Shown: positions 1 through 10,097, numbered from the stretch's first letter. The stretch is 35,635 nucleotides of DNA from SG8-30 sp964406445 (GCA_964406445.1 CAYORU010000036.1:1-35635), one strand, 5' to 3'. The notes: generated by a model not told the origin, from the sequence alone. A program made the numbers and translations.

Positions 1-21
1 CCTAGCCCGCAGCGCCAAGCC

Positions 22-480
22 ATGCTTTACCTGGAACTCCGCATTCCACCGGTGGCCCTCGTGATCATCTTCGCCACCGTCATGGCGGCGCTGGCCTACG
101 CCGTGCCCGCCGCGATTTTCGTGCCGGCCAGGCGGGCCGTAGCCGTCGCTCTCGTTGTCGCCGGCGCGCTGGTCGCGCTGGCCGGCGTAGTCGCCTTCCG
201 GCGCCAGAAGACCACGGTCAACCCCTTGACGCCGGAACGGTCGTCGTCGCTCGTCGCCACGGGCATCTACCGCATCAGCCGCAATCCCATGTACCTGGGA
301 TTTCTTCTCATGCTGCTCGGCTGGGCCGCCTGGCTGGCCAACTGGGCGGCCGCGCTCCTGCTCCCGGTGTTCGTCGCGTACATGAACCGCTTCCAGATCG
401 GTCCCGAGGAGCGCGTACTCAAGGAGCGATTCGGACCGGCATTTCTTGCTTACGCGAAGTCCGTCCGGCGGTGGTTGTGA
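22..480 (+). CDS. Isoprenylcysteine carboxyl methyltransferase (ICMT)/PEMT-like membrane methyltransferase
   Basis: A 152-residue integral membrane protein of the ICMT/phospholipid methyltransferase superfamily. Hydrophobic segments lie at about residues 8-32, 38-58 and 92-122. The family signature Gly-x-Tyr-Arg-x-x-Arg-Asn-Pro-Met-Tyr is at residues 81-91, and the C-terminal Pro-Glu-Glu-x-x-Leu-x-x-x-Phe-Gly motif is at 128-138; together these bind S-adenosylmethionine in the family. Bacterial members are usually of unknown substrate, so only the fold and probable methyl transfer can be claimed. The ATG at 22 is preceded by no clear ribosome binding site, and the gene stands alone at the window edge. 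The following 137 bases show no obvious terminator. Confidence 0.85.
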   Translation: MLYLELRIPPVALVIIFATVMAALAYAVPAAIFVPARRAVAVALVVAGALVALAGVVAFRRQKTTVNPLTPERSSSLVATGIYRISRNPMYLGFLLMLLGWAAWLANWAAALLLPVFVAYMNRFQIGPEERVLKERFGPAFLAYAKSVRRWL

Positions 481-573
481 TGATGCGGACTTCGACCAAA
501 CGGGGCGATGACCCCACCGGGACAACGCCTGTCCGCCCCTCCTTCCACCTCTACCTCGCAGGCATCGGCGTCA

Positions 574-582
574 TGCTAGCCT
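574..582 (+). promoter_or_regulatory. Candidate extended -10 promoter for the small membrane protein
   Basis: The bases TGCTAGCCT form an extended -10 element (TGn plus TAGCCT) about 36 bases before the start codon at 618. No convincing -35 hexamer is visible. The same TGCTAG core occurs just before the glutathione transferase gene at 11552, which suggests it is a recurring promoter form in this genome. Confidence 0.3.
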
Positions 583-617
583 GATGTCGACAGCGGACGG
601 CCCGTGGAGATTGGTCT

Positions 618-935
618 TTGCCCGGCGAGAAACCGAAAGTTACAGGCGGCTCTCTGGCAAAGGCGGTGTTCTGGATCGTCCTCGGTGCGCAATGGGCCTG
701 CGTGCCGTTCCTAGCGCTCATGCTCTTCTTCGGACTTCTGGGCTATACACACTTCTCCCCGGAAGAAAGGCGCGCGTTCTTGATGGCAGCCGCGTACATT
801 CCGGCGCTCATCGGCAGCGGATTCCTCGGCGTCAGGCTCCTTCGCAGTCAGCGGCATCCCCTCGCGATTGCGCTCGCCCTTGCGCCAGTGCTGCTGATCG
901 CTCCCACGGTGATCGGCGTGCTGGTCGGGGGCTGA
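618..935 (+). CDS. Small hypothetical membrane protein
   Basis: A 105-residue protein with three strongly hydrophobic stretches (about residues 13-40, 50-72 and 82-103) separated by short charged loops, so probably a three-helix inner-membrane protein. I do not recognise a family. The start chosen is TTG at 618 because GGAGA lies seven bases upstream (606-610) and the hydrophobic pattern begins soon after. The overlapping frame starting at 584 is Arg/Ser-rich and not protein-like. It converges on sdaA, with only seven bases between the two stop codons. Confidence 0.55.
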   Translation: MPGEKPKVTGGSLAKAVFWIVLGAQWACVPFLALMLFFGLLGYTHFSPEERRAFLMAAAYIPALIGSGFLGVRLLRSQRHPLAIALALAPVLLIAPTVIGVLVGG

Positions 936-942
936 CCGGCTC

Positions 943-2304
<1,362 letters not shown>

Positions 2305-2309
2305 GGCCG

Positions 2310-2792
2310 TCAGAGGACGGCGAGGCGGCGCATGACGAGGCCTGCGAGGTCGCGGGCGAGCGCCTCGCGGATGACGCGCTCCTCGTGCTCCTTGGCGAGG
2401 ATCCGGGTCTCGTCGTAGGTGTATTCGCGCGAGAGCGTCAGCGACTGCGGCGGCAGCAGTTCCTCGCCATCGGCGGTGACCGAGTACTCCACGGTGTAGT
2501 ACACCTCGTACTCGGCCGGCGTGTTCTGCGCGGTCACCGAGAGCACGTTCCGCCCCGTGACGTCGCGGCGCACGCGCACCACTGCGGACGCGCCTTCGCG
2601 GGAGGACCGCAGGGTGGCACCGGAACCGGCCAGTGCCGACTCGAGGGCGGCAGCGAAGGGCGTGTAGCGATCCTCGACCTCGAGATACGGCGACGCCATG
2701 CGCGGCGAGAGCGCCGTCGACCCGCGCAGCTGGAAGCCGCAGCCGGCAAGCGCCAGGACCGCGAGCCACAGCGTTGCGCGGAGCGCAGCCAT
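2310..2792 (-). CDS. lptE: LPS-assembly lipoprotein LptE
   Basis: Outer-membrane lipoprotein that plugs the LptD barrel and helps insert lipopolysaccharide into the outer leaflet. The 160-residue product has a short hydrophobic signal and a lipobox Leu-Ala-Gly-Cys with Cys18 as the lipidation site. It is followed by Gly-Phe-x-Leu-Arg-Gly, typical of LptE. The rest is a small alpha/beta domain rich in beta strands (Tyr-Glu-Val-Tyr-Tyr-Thr-Val-Glu-Tyr region). Its ATG shares one base with the leuS stop codon (TGATG), indicating translational coupling. The leuS-lptE order is conserved across Gammaproteobacteria and supports the assignment. Confidence 0.93.
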   Translation of the reverse strand: MAALRATLWLAVLALAGCGFQLRGSTALSPRMASPYLEVEDRYTPFAAALESALAGSGATLRSSREGASAVVRVRRDVTGRNVLSVTAQNTPAEYEVYYTVEYSVTADGEELLPPQSLTLSREYTYDETRILAKEHEERVIREALARDLAGLVMRRLAVL

Positions 2793-5386
2793 CACACCAC
2801 CACGTTGACGAGCTTGCCGGGCACGTAGACGAACTTGCGCACGGGCGACCCGCCGACGAACTTCGCGACGCCGGCATCGGCGAGCGCCGCCGCACGCGCG
2901 GTCGCCTCGTCGGCCCCCGCCGGCACCGCGACCCGGCCGCGCAGCTTGCCGTTGACCTGCACGACGATCTCCACCGTGTCCTGCACCAGCGCCGCAGGGT
3001 CGGGCTGCGGCCAGGGCTGGTCGAGCGCAGCGCCCTCGCGGCCGAGCGCCTGCCACAGCGCGTGGGTCGCGTGCGGCACCACCGGCGACAGCGCGAGCAC
3101 CGCGATCTCGAGCGTCTCCTGCACCACCGCCCTGCCCTGCGGGGAGGCGTCCTCGAAACGGCCGACCGCGTTCATCAGTTCCATCACCGCGGCAATCGCG
3201 GTGTTGAACGTCCGTCGGCGGCCGTAGTCGTCGGTGACCTTGGCGAGCGTCTGGTGGGCGAGCCTGCGCAGGTCGCGCTGTGCGGAGGTCAGGGTCCCGG
3301 TCTCGAGCGCCGGCGCCGCCCCGGCGGATACGTGCTGGTGCACCGCGCGCCACAGCCGCTTCATGAATCGGAACGCGCCCTCGACCCCCTCGTCGGACCA
3401 CTCGAGCGTCTGCTCGGGCGGCGCGGCGAACATCATGAACAGCCGCGCCGTGTCCGCGCCGTAGCGGTCCACGAGGGCCTGCGGGTCCACGCCATTGTTC
3501 TTGGACTTCGACATGGTGCCGATGCCGCCGCTCTCGACCGGCTGGCCGTCCGCCTTGAGCACCGCACCCGTTCTCGCGCCCTTGTCGTCCACCAGCACCT
3601 CGACCTCGGCCGGGTTGAAGTAGGCCACGCGGCCGGACGCCGGCTTGCGGAAGTAGATTTCGTTCAGGACCATGCCCTGGGTCAGGAGGCGCGTGAACGG
3701 CTCGCTCACCTGCGACAGCCCGACGTCGCGCATCACCCGCGTCCAGAAACGCGAGTAGAGCAGATGCAGGATCGCGTGCTCGATGCCGCCGATGTACTGG
3801 TCGACGGGCATCCAGTAGTCTGCCCGCGCGTCGACCATCGCCTGGTCGTTGCCCGGGCAGGCGTAGCGGAAGAAGTACCAGGACGAGTCGACGAAGGTGT
3901 CCATCGTGTCGGTCTCGCGCCGGGCGGGCCTGCCGCAGCTCGGGCACTCGCACTCGAGGAACGACGGCGTCTTCGCGAGCGGATTGCCGGAGCCGTCCGG
4001 CACGAGATCCTCCGGCAGCACCACGGGCAACTGGTCGTCGGGAACCGGCACGGCGCCGCAGGAACCGCAGTGGATGATCGGGATCGGGCAGCCCCAGTAG
4101 CGCTGGCGCGAGATGCCCCAGTCGCGCAGCCGCCAGTTCACCTGCTTGCGCCCAAGCCCGCGGGCGTCGAGGTCGGCCGCGATGGCGTCCACGGCGTCCT
4201 GGTAGGCGAGGCCGTCGTAGCGCCCGGAGTTCACGCAGCGGCCGGGATCCGCATACCCGGGCTGCCAGGCGTCGGTGGAGTACGCCTGGCCCTCGACGTC
4301 GATGACCTGCGCGATCGGCAGGCCGTACTTCTTCGCGAAGGCGAAGTCGCGCTCGTCGTGGCCGGGAACGCCCATCACCGCGCCTTCGCCGTAGCCCATC
4401 AGCACGTAGTTGCCGACCCAGACCTCGACCTTCGCCCCCGTCAACGGATGCGCGACGAACAGGCCGGTCGGCACGCCCTGTTTGTCGAGCGTGGCGAGGT
4501 CGGCCTCCATCACGGAGCCGCGACGGCATTCCTCGACGAAGGCGCGGACCCGCTCGCTGCGCGCCGCGGCGAGGGTGGCGAGCGGGTGCTCGGCGGCGAC
4601 CGCGACGAACGTGACGCCCATGATGGTGTCTGCACGGGTCGTGAACACGCGCAGCTCGCCCTTCTGGCCCTCGATGTCGTACGGGAAGGCAAGGTTCACG
4701 CCCTCGCTGCGGCCGATCCAGTTCGCCTGCATCAGGCGCACGCGCTCGGGCCAGCCGGGCAGCTCCTCGAGGGCGCCGAGCAGTTCCTGCGCGTACTTCG
4801 TGATGCGCAGGTAGTACATCGGGATCTCGCGGCGCTCCACCAGCGCGCCGGTCCGCCAGCCGCGACCGTCGATCACCTGCTCGTTGGCGAGCACGGTCTG
4901 GTCGACCGGGTCCCAGTTGACGGTGCCGGTCGTCTTGTAGGCGATGCCACGCTCGAGCATCCGCAGGAAGAGCCACTGGTTCCAGCGGTAGTAGTCGGCG
5001 CTGCAGGTCGCCACCTCGCGCGACCAGTCGATGCCGAAGCCGAGCGACTTCAGCTGCCGCTTCATGTAGGCGATGTTGTCCCAGGTCCACTTCGCCGGCG
5101 GCACGGCGTTGGCCATCGCGGCGTTCTCGGCCGGCAGGCCGAAGGCGTCCCAGCCCATCGGCTGCAGGACGTTGTAACCCTGCATGCGCATGAATCGGCT
5201 CAGCACGTCGCCGATGGTGTAGTTGCGCACGTGGCCCATGTGCAGCCGCCCGCTCGGGTAGGGGAACATGCACAGGCAGTAGTACTTCGGCCGCGACTCG
5301 TCCTCGGTCACGGCGAAGCTGCCCTGCTCGTCCCAGAAGCGCTGGGCGGCGGGCTCGATCTGGGCGGGGTCGTAGCGTTCCTGCAT
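2792..5386 (-). CDS. leuS: Leucyl-tRNA synthetase
   Basis: Class I aminoacyl-tRNA synthetase that charges tRNA-Leu; cytoplasmic. It has 864 residues, the normal bacterial length. The HIGH-type motif His-Met-Gly-His is at 49-52. The CP1 editing domain shows Thr-Thr-Arg-x-Asp-Thr at 249-254 and His-Asp-Glu-Arg-Asp at 343-347. Paired cysteines follow in the zinc-domain region (440/443 and 481/484). The KMSKS motif reads Thr-Met-Ser-Lys-Ser at 624-628, so its first Lys is replaced. The anticodon-binding and C-terminal domains are complete. The ATG at 5386 gives the standard N-terminus. A TATCCT -10-like element at 5417-5422 could serve it, although the lrp-VOC genes upstream face the same way only 50 bases off. 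Confidence 0.97.
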   Translation of the reverse strand: MQERYDPAQIEPAAQRFWDEQGSFAVTEDESRPKYYCLCMFPYPSGRLHMGHVRNYTIGDVLSRFMRMQGYNVLQPMGWDAFGLPAENAAMANAVPPAKWTWDNIAYMKRQLKSLGFGIDWSREVATCSADYYRWNQWLFLRMLERGIAYKTTGTVNWDPVDQTVLANEQVIDGRGWRTGALVERREIPMYYLRITKYAQELLGALEELPGWPERVRLMQANWIGRSEGVNLAFPYDIEGQKGELRVFTTRADTIMGVTFVAVAAEHPLATLAAARSERVRAFVEECRRGSVMEADLATLDKQGVPTGLFVAHPLTGAKVEVWVGNYVLMGYGEGAVMGVPGHDERDFAFAKKYGLPIAQVIDVEGQAYSTDAWQPGYADPGRCVNSGRYDGLAYQDAVDAIAADLDARGLGRKQVNWRLRDWGISRQRYWGCPIPIIHCGSCGAVPVPDDQLPVVLPEDLVPDGSGNPLAKTPSFLECECPSCGRPARRETDTMDTFVDSSWYFFRYACPGNDQAMVDARADYWMPVDQYIGGIEHAILHLLYSRFWTRVMRDVGLSQVSEPFTRLLTQGMVLNEIYFRKPASGRVAYFNPAEVEVLVDDKGARTGAVLKADGQPVESGGIGTMSKSKNNGVDPQALVDRYGADTARLFMMFAAPPEQTLEWSDEGVEGAFRFMKRLWRAVHQHVSAGAAPALETGTLTSAQRDLRRLAHQTLAKVTDDYGRRRTFNTAIAAVMELMNAVGRFEDASPQGRAVVQETLEIAVLALSPVVPHATHALWQALGREGAALDQPWPQPDPAALVQDTVEIVVQVNGKLRGRVAVPAGADEATARAAALADAGVAKFVGGSPVRKFVYVPGKLVNVVV

Positions 5387-5436
5387 GGCTCTCGGGGCGC
5401 TCGGTTCGAGCCGCCAAGGATACCCGACCGGGCGCC

Positions 5437-6279
5437 CTAGACCACGAACTCGACGACCCCGCCACCCCCGGCGCCGGCGTCTGCCCAGCAGCCGGCCGCG
5501 TCCTCGAGCAGCCGCGCGCTGGCGCCCATGACGGCGCGCGTGGCCGCCAGGTCGCGGACCCGCAGCGCATGGCCCGCCAGGCAGGGCGCCTCGGGCAGCC
5601 TCGCGCCGGGAAAGCGCGCCGCGAGCGCCGCCGGCGTCATCACGCGCAGCCAGCCGCCGGCGAGCTCGAGGCGGTCGCCGCGCGGCACGGCGCCCGCCAC
5701 GGCGGCGAGCCGCGCGAGCACCAGGCCGGGCTCGGCGGCCGCCACGTACACGCCGGCGAGCGCCACCACGCCGTTCGGATGCCGCTGCACGGCCGGCTGG
5801 AAGACGAGCTCCGGCGTGAGGTGGCGGACGCAGCAGACCAGCCCCTCGGGCGCCGCGGCGGGCTCGAGCATGAACCACTCGAAGCGCGCCTCGCCGCGGC
5901 GCTCGCCGTACTCGATCGCGCGGCTCGCGCCGGCGACCGCCGTGACCGGCAGGCCCGCGGCGCGGCAACGCGCGTGCGCCGCGGCGATGTCGTCGACCCC
6001 GAGCGCCAGGATGTGCAGGCCCTCGTGGCGGCGCAGGTAGGCCGCGAGGTGGTGCGCGGGCGAGGGGTCGTGGACGGCGGACAGCTCGACGTAGCCGGAT
6101 TCGAACACGAGGTGCGCGCTCGACTGGCCGAGCGACCGCGCCTCGCCCGTCGCGGAATCGCGCCCCAGCAGCGGCTTCGGCTCCGTCGGCGCGAAACCGA
6201 GCCTGCGGGCCGCCGCCAGCAGCGGCTCGAGGGAACGCGCAACCAGCCCAACGTGGTCGAGGCTCGCCGGGCCGCTCAC
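5437..6279 (-). CDS. VOC superfamily protein with glyoxalase-like domain
   Basis: A 280-residue protein of the vicinal oxygen chelate fold, resembling the glyoxalase_3-like family. The first domain begins with Leu-Asp-His-Val-Gly-Leu (His9) and includes Gly-Leu-His-Ile-Leu-Ala-Leu. The middle contains the family stretch His-Leu-Thr-Pro-Glu-Leu-Val-Phe followed by Gln-Arg-His-Pro-Asn-Gly, and a second half-domain follows. Members are metal-dependent dioxygenases, isomerases or lyases, or have no known substrate; the reaction here cannot be read from sequence. The GTG start at 6279 is chosen because it overlaps the stop of the upstream Lrp-type gene by four bases (GTGA). That overlap implies co-translation, so the regulator may respond to this protein's substrate. 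Confidence 0.8.
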   Translation of the reverse strand: MSGPASLDHVGLVARSLEPLLAAARRLGFAPTEPKPLLGRDSATGEARSLGQSSAHLVFESGYVELSAVHDPSPAHHLAAYLRRHEGLHILALGVDDIAAAHARCRAAGLPVTAVAGASRAIEYGERRGEARFEWFMLEPAAAPEGLVCCVRHLTPELVFQPAVQRHPNGVVALAGVYVAAAEPGLVLARLAAVAGAVPRGDRLELAGGWLRVMTPAALAARFPGARLPEAPCLAGHALRVRDLAATRAVMGASARLLEDAAGCWADAGAGGGGVVEFVV

Positions 6280-6767
6280 GCCGCGGCTCCCTTGGCGATG
6301 AGGCTGAGCGGCAGCTCGGTGCCCTCCTTGACCGGCGTCAGCGCCATGCTCGAGCGCACGTCGCGCACGGCGGGGATGCGCGCGAGCTTCTCGCGCAGGA
6401 AGGTCTCGTAGGACGCCACGTCGCGCGTGACGACCTTGACCAGGAAGTCCACCTCGCCCATGAGCATGTGGCACTCGAGGACCTCGGGGAGGCTGCGCAT
6501 CGCAGCCTCGAACTGCTCGAGCGACCGGCGCGGCCCGCGGCTCAGCTTGACGTGCACGAAGACCATCACGCCGAGACCGAGCCGCTGGCGGTCGAGCAGC
6601 GCGACGCGACGGCGGATGAACCCCTGCTGCTGGAGCCGGTCGATGCGCCGCCAGCACGGCGACTGCGACAGCCCGACCCGCGACGCGATCTGCGCGGCGC
6701 CGAGCGAGGCATCCTCCTGCAGCAGCCTGAGGATGCGCAGGTCGGTCGCGTCCAGTTCTGCTTGCAT
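6276..6767 (-). CDS. Lrp/AsnC family transcriptional regulator
   Basis: A 163-residue regulator of standard family length. An N-terminal winged helix-turn-helix (about residues 8-60, with Ala-Ala-Gln-Ile-Ala-Ser-Arg-Val-Gly-Leu-Ser in the recognition region) is followed by an alpha/beta RAM effector domain (about 66-150) containing Gly-Glu-Val-Asp-Phe-Leu-Val-Lys-Val. Family members bind amino acids or related metabolites and act as dimers to octamers. A good ribosome binding site (GGGAAG, five bases before the ATG at 6767) supports the start. It is transcribed away from the TonB-receptor gene across a 239-base intergenic region. It overlaps the VOC gene downstream, so local control of both transcripts is likely but inferred. 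Confidence 0.92.
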   Translation of the reverse strand: MQAELDATDLRILRLLQEDASLGAAQIASRVGLSQSPCWRRIDRLQQQGFIRRRVALLDRQRLGLGVMVFVHVKLSRGPRRSLEQFEAAMRSLPEVLECHMLMGEVDFLVKVVTRDVASYETFLREKLARIPAVRDVRSSMALTPVKEGTELPLSLIAKGAAA

Positions 6768-6801
6768 GTTTCTTCCCTTTCCTGGCTTCTGGACGTAATC
6801 A

Positions 6802-6977
6802 TCATGCAGGCTTTGCGCGAGCACAACAGCCGCCTGCAGGCGTCATGCGGTGACAGGGAAACAGGAAGAAACGCGCGAGCAACTCCCGCCGATGGCCGCG
6901 CTGCGGCCGATCAGCGCGACGCTTGCCGCTGCAGGCGCAGTCTTGCATGATCGGCGCCCGCCGCGCATCGTTCATGC
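6802..6977. promoter_or_regulatory. Divergent intergenic region with repeated CATGC motifs and palindromes
   Basis: This 239-base divergent region (6768-7006) separates the lrp-type gene from the TonB-receptor gene. It carries TCATGCAGG at 6802-6810, the perfect 10-base palindrome GCCTGCAGGC at 6832-6841 followed at once by GTCATGCGG, TTGCATGAT at 6944-6952, and the dyad GCAT-N5-ATGC at 6965-6977. The clustering of CATGC/GCATG words makes these candidate operators for the adjacent regulator. No confident sigma-70 promoter could be picked by eye on either strand. Confidence 0.35.
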
Positions 6978-7006
6978 AGCGCACCGATTTCACCGGAGGT
7001 CTCGCC

Positions 7007-9232
7007 ATGTCCCGCAACCGCCCCGTCTCGCTGGTCGCCGTCGCCGTCGCCACCGCGCTCGCCGCGCAGGCGCATGCCCAGGCGCCCGTCGGTACGCTGG
7101 AGGAAATCGTAGTCACCGCGCAGAAGCGTACCGAGTCGCTTCAGGACGTGCCCGTCGCCGTCACGACCTACTCAGGCGACGCCATCCGCAAGCTCGCGAT
7201 CGCGGACATCGAGGGACTCGCGGTGCAGACGCCTTCCTTCGCCTTCAGCAAGGCTGGCGGCGAGGCGCAGATCTACATCCGGGGCGTCGGCACCAACATC
7301 TTTGGCGTGGGTGCCGACCCGAGCATCGCCGTCAACCTCGACGGGGTGTACCTCGGCCGCACCAACATGGGCTTGACGCAGTTCCTCGACGTGGACCGCG
7401 TCGAAATCCTGCGCGGTCCGCAGGGCACGCTGTATGGCCGCAACGCCACGGGCGGCGCTATCAACCTCGTCTCCCGCATGCCGACCCGGCAACTCGAAGG
7501 CTACGCGTCCGCCGGCTACGGAGAGTGGGACCGCGTCGAAGTTGAAGGCGCCGTGGGCGGCCCGATCAACGACGCCTGGGGCTTCCGCCTCGCCGCGCGC
7601 TACATGAAGGACGACGGCTACACGGACGACCTGGACCCGCGCGGGACCAACAAGCTCGACGACAACGACATCCAGTCCTACCGGGGCATCCTGCGGTACG
7701 CGCCCGGCGACGCCTTCACGGCGACGCTGATCGGCGAGTACTCCGAGTTCTCCAACGGCAACACCAGCATCGTGCCGCGCGACGACCTCGGGCTCGCCGA
7801 GACGCGGGGCGCCGTGCCGACGGGCTCCATCCACAAGGAGCGCAACGACCTGCCGACATTCTTCGACTGGGACTCCTCGGGCGTGACGCTCAACCTCGAG
7901 TGGCAGCTCGCCGGGGGCCTGACGCTGACATCCATCACCGGCTGGAAGGACTACAAGAGCGACTTCCTGTTCAACACCGACGGCACCGAGATCGACGTCA
8001 CCCGCTCGAACTTCAAGTACGACAGCGAGCAGCTTTCGCAGGAGCTGCGGCTCGCCTCGGACGGCGACGGCCGCTGGAACTGGCTGCTTGGAGCCTACTG
8101 GTTCGACGAGCGGAAGGAAGGCGGCCTCGGCCTCGTCCGCGCGTCCCTCTCGCCGGCGCGATCGTTCATCATTCCCTCGGAGAACGACACCGAGGCATGG
8201 GCCCTCTTCGGCGAGGTGGGCTTCGACGTCACGGACAAGCTCAAGCTCACGGCCGGCCTGCGCTACAGCGACGAGCGCAAGGACGACTTCTCCGCGTTCG
8301 GCCTCGTGTTCGACGTGCTGGGCCTGGAGAGCCCCGGCCCCGTCACGCCGGTCGGCGCGCCGCGCAGCGAGTCGGACAGTTGGGACGCCTGGACACCCAA
8401 GTTCGGAATCGACTACCGGCACACCGAGGACCTTCTCTACTACTTCTCGGCGACGCGCGGCTTCAAGTCGGGCGGCTACAACAGCCTGCAGCCGAGCAAC
8501 CCGCCCTACGAGCCGGAGTACATCTGGGCCTACGAGGCCGGCGTGAAGTCCGAGCTCGCGGAAGGCCGCGTTCGCCTGAACGTCGCCGTCTTCCACTACG
8601 ACTACACGGACCTCCAGGTGTCGACCTTCCTCAACAACCTGACCTTCATCACCAACGCCGCCGAGGCGACGGTCAACGGGATCGAGGTGGAACTCACCGC
8701 GCTGCCCGCGCCGGACCTCCAGCTGGGCCTCGCGGTGTCCTACCTGGATGCCGAGTACGACGAGTTCCTGACCGCCTTCGGCAGCTCGCCCTGCACGCCG
8801 GTGCCGCCCGCGACGAGCTGCGCGCGGCCCCTGCGTCCGTTCGACGCCAGCGGCAACCGGATGGTCAATGCGCCGGAGTGGAAGGCTAACGCGACCGCTC
8901 AGTACACCTTTTCCCTGGGCGACCGCGGCTCGCTCGTGCTGGCCGGCCAGCTGAGCTACCAGGACGACATCTTCTTCACGCAGATCAACGAACCCGAGGT
9001 CGGCCAGGAGGCCATCACGCTGCTGGACGCCCGCGCGAGCTGGTTCTCGCCCAGCGGGCAGCTCGAACTCTCGGCCTACGGCAAGAACCTGTCCGACGAG
9101 GAATACTTCCACAACGGAGTGCGGTTCACCTCCACCTCCGACCCGGCGAAGGACGTATTCCAGATCGGCAACGCGCTCGGCTATCCGTCGCCCGGCCGCA
9201 GCTGGGGCGTGCGCGCGACGTATCGCTTCTGA
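7007..9232 (+). CDS. TonB-dependent outer-membrane receptor
   Basis: A 741-residue outer-membrane gated channel that uses TonB energy to import a bulky or scarce substrate. Residues 1-25 are a signal peptide ending Ala-His-Ala-Gln. The TonB box Glu-Glu-Ile-Val-Val-Thr-Ala is at 32-38. The plug domain follows (about 45-160) with Tyr-Ile-Arg-Gly-Val-Gly and Leu-Arg-Gly-Pro-Gln-Gly-Thr-Leu-Tyr-Gly-Arg-Asn-Ala. The rest is the 22-strand barrel, ending in Tyr-Arg-Phe, the C-terminal aromatic signal for the Bam complex. The Gln-Lys-Arg-x-Glu-Ser-Leu-Gln-Asp-Val-Pro region is typical of receptors abundant in sphingomonads and high-G+C Gammaproteobacteria that import non-siderophore compounds. The ATG at 7007 has GGAGGT six bases upstream. 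The substrate is not evident. Confidence 0.95.
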   Translation: MSRNRPVSLVAVAVATALAAQAHAQAPVGTLEEIVVTAQKRTESLQDVPVAVTTYSGDAIRKLAIADIEGLAVQTPSFAFSKAGGEAQIYIRGVGTNIFGVGADPSIAVNLDGVYLGRTNMGLTQFLDVDRVEILRGPQGTLYGRNATGGAINLVSRMPTRQLEGYASAGYGEWDRVEVEGAVGGPINDAWGFRLAARYMKDDGYTDDLDPRGTNKLDDNDIQSYRGILRYAPGDAFTATLIGEYSEFSNGNTSIVPRDDLGLAETRGAVPTGSIHKERNDLPTFFDWDSSGVTLNLEWQLAGGLTLTSITGWKDYKSDFLFNTDGTEIDVTRSNFKYDSEQLSQELRLASDGDGRWNWLLGAYWFDERKEGGLGLVRASLSPARSFIIPSENDTEAWALFGEVGFDVTDKLKLTAGLRYSDERKDDFSAFGLVFDVLGLESPGPVTPVGAPRSESDSWDAWTPKFGIDYRHTEDLLYYFSATRGFKSGGYNSLQPSNPPYEPEYIWAYEAGVKSELAEGRVRLNVAVFHYDYTDLQVSTFLNNLTFITNAAEATVNGIEVELTALPAPDLQLGLAVSYLDAEYDEFLTAFGSSPCTPVPPATSCARPLRPFDASGNRMVNAPEWKANATAQYTFSLGDRGSLVLAGQLSYQDDIFFTQINEPEVGQEAITLLDARASWFSPSGQLELSAYGKNLSDEEYFHNGVRFTSTSDPAKDVFQIGNALGYPSPGRSWGVRATYRF

Positions 9233-9251
9233 GCCGCGACGGGAGAACGCG

Positions 9252-10097
9252 GTGGCACGCCCCCACATCTGCTTCGTCCAGGCGCAGATGCTGCCCTGGC
9301 AGGCCGGCCTCCACGGCGGCGCGCGGCCGGAGGTGCAGGTCAAGACGCTGTCGGCGGACGACGCCGACGGCAGCGCCTCGCTCGTGGTCCGCTACCCGCG
9401 CGGCTTCGAGCGGACCTCGCCCGAGCACCTGACGGCACACGAGGAGTTCCTCGTGCTGGACGGCTGGATCGAGATCAACGGCCGGCGCTACGGCACCCAC
9501 AGCTACGGCTTCCTGCCGGCCGGATACCCGCGCGAGCGCGCGCGTGCGCCCGACGGGGCCGTGCTGCTCGACCTGTTCTACGGCGAGCCGAGGGCCGTCG
9601 CCGGCGCGGGCGGCGGCTACGACGATAAGCTCCTCGTCGAGTACGTCGACCCGCTCACGATGGACTGGGACCCCGGGCTCGTGGACCCGCAGCTCGCCAA
9701 GGGCGTGGCCATCAAGCCGCTGCGCACCGATCCGTACACGGGTGAGGTGTCGTTCCTGTATTGCTCGCCGCCGCATCGCGTGCCGCCCGGCATGGCGAAG
9801 CCGCAGTGGACCCACCCGATGGTCGAGGAACTCTACGTGCTGGAAGGCGAGTACGTGTGGGGCGACCTCGGGCGCATGCGCCGCGGCGGCTATGCCTGGT
9901 GGCGCGAGAACGTCTACCATGGCCCGTCCGGGACCGACACCGGCTACAACCTGTTCGTGCGGACCATCGGCGGGCCCCTCGTGAACGTGTTCGCGACCGA
10001 GAAGAAGCCCTTCACCTGGCAGCCCGAGCACCGCCCGGCGCTGCCGGACGAGCTCAAGCCCTACGGCCAGCCGCTCGCGCTTCCGCCGAACTACTGA
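9252..10097 (+). CDS. Double-cupin protein (DUF4437-like)
   Basis: A 281-residue protein with two cupin-type beta-barrel halves, resembling DUF4437 or ChrR-like cupins. The N-terminal half has His-x-x-x-His-Glu-Glu followed by Leu-Asp-Gly (about 59-72). The C-terminal half has Thr-His-Pro-x-Val-Glu-Glu-Leu-Tyr-Val-Leu-Glu-Gly and later Val-Tyr-His-Gly-Pro. The second half therefore keeps a His/Glu/His set able to hold a metal. No signal peptide is seen, so it is probably cytoplasmic. Cupins of this size are often dioxygenases, isomerases or small-molecule binders, and the reaction is not predictable here. The GTG start at 9252 follows GGGAGA. It lies 19 bases after the receptor gene and directly abuts the MFS gene, so the three are probably one operon. 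Confidence 0.78.
   Translation: MARPHICFVQAQMLPWQAGLHGGARPEVQVKTLSADDADGSASLVVRYPRGFERTSPEHLTAHEEFLVLDGWIEINGRRYGTHSYGFLPAGYPRERARAPDGAVLLDLFYGEPRAVAGAGGGYDDKLLVEYVDPLTMDWDPGLVDPQLAKGVAIKPLRTDPYTGEVSFLYCSPPHRVPPGMAKPQWTHPMVEELYVLEGEYVWGDLGRMRRGGYAWWRENVYHGPSGTDTGYNLFVRTIGGPLVNVFATEKKPFTWQPEHRPALPDELKPYGQPLALPPNY

Noticed and set aside
2633..5440. Very long (935-codon) plus-strand frame opposite leuS
   Set aside because: It is the antisense shadow of leuS: His/Arg/Gly-rich product with no domain, explained by high G+C suppressing stop codons.
7172..9343. Long minus-strand frame opposite the TonB receptor
   Set aside because: Antisense shadow; the plus-strand receptor has a signal peptide, TonB box, plug and C-terminal Phe.
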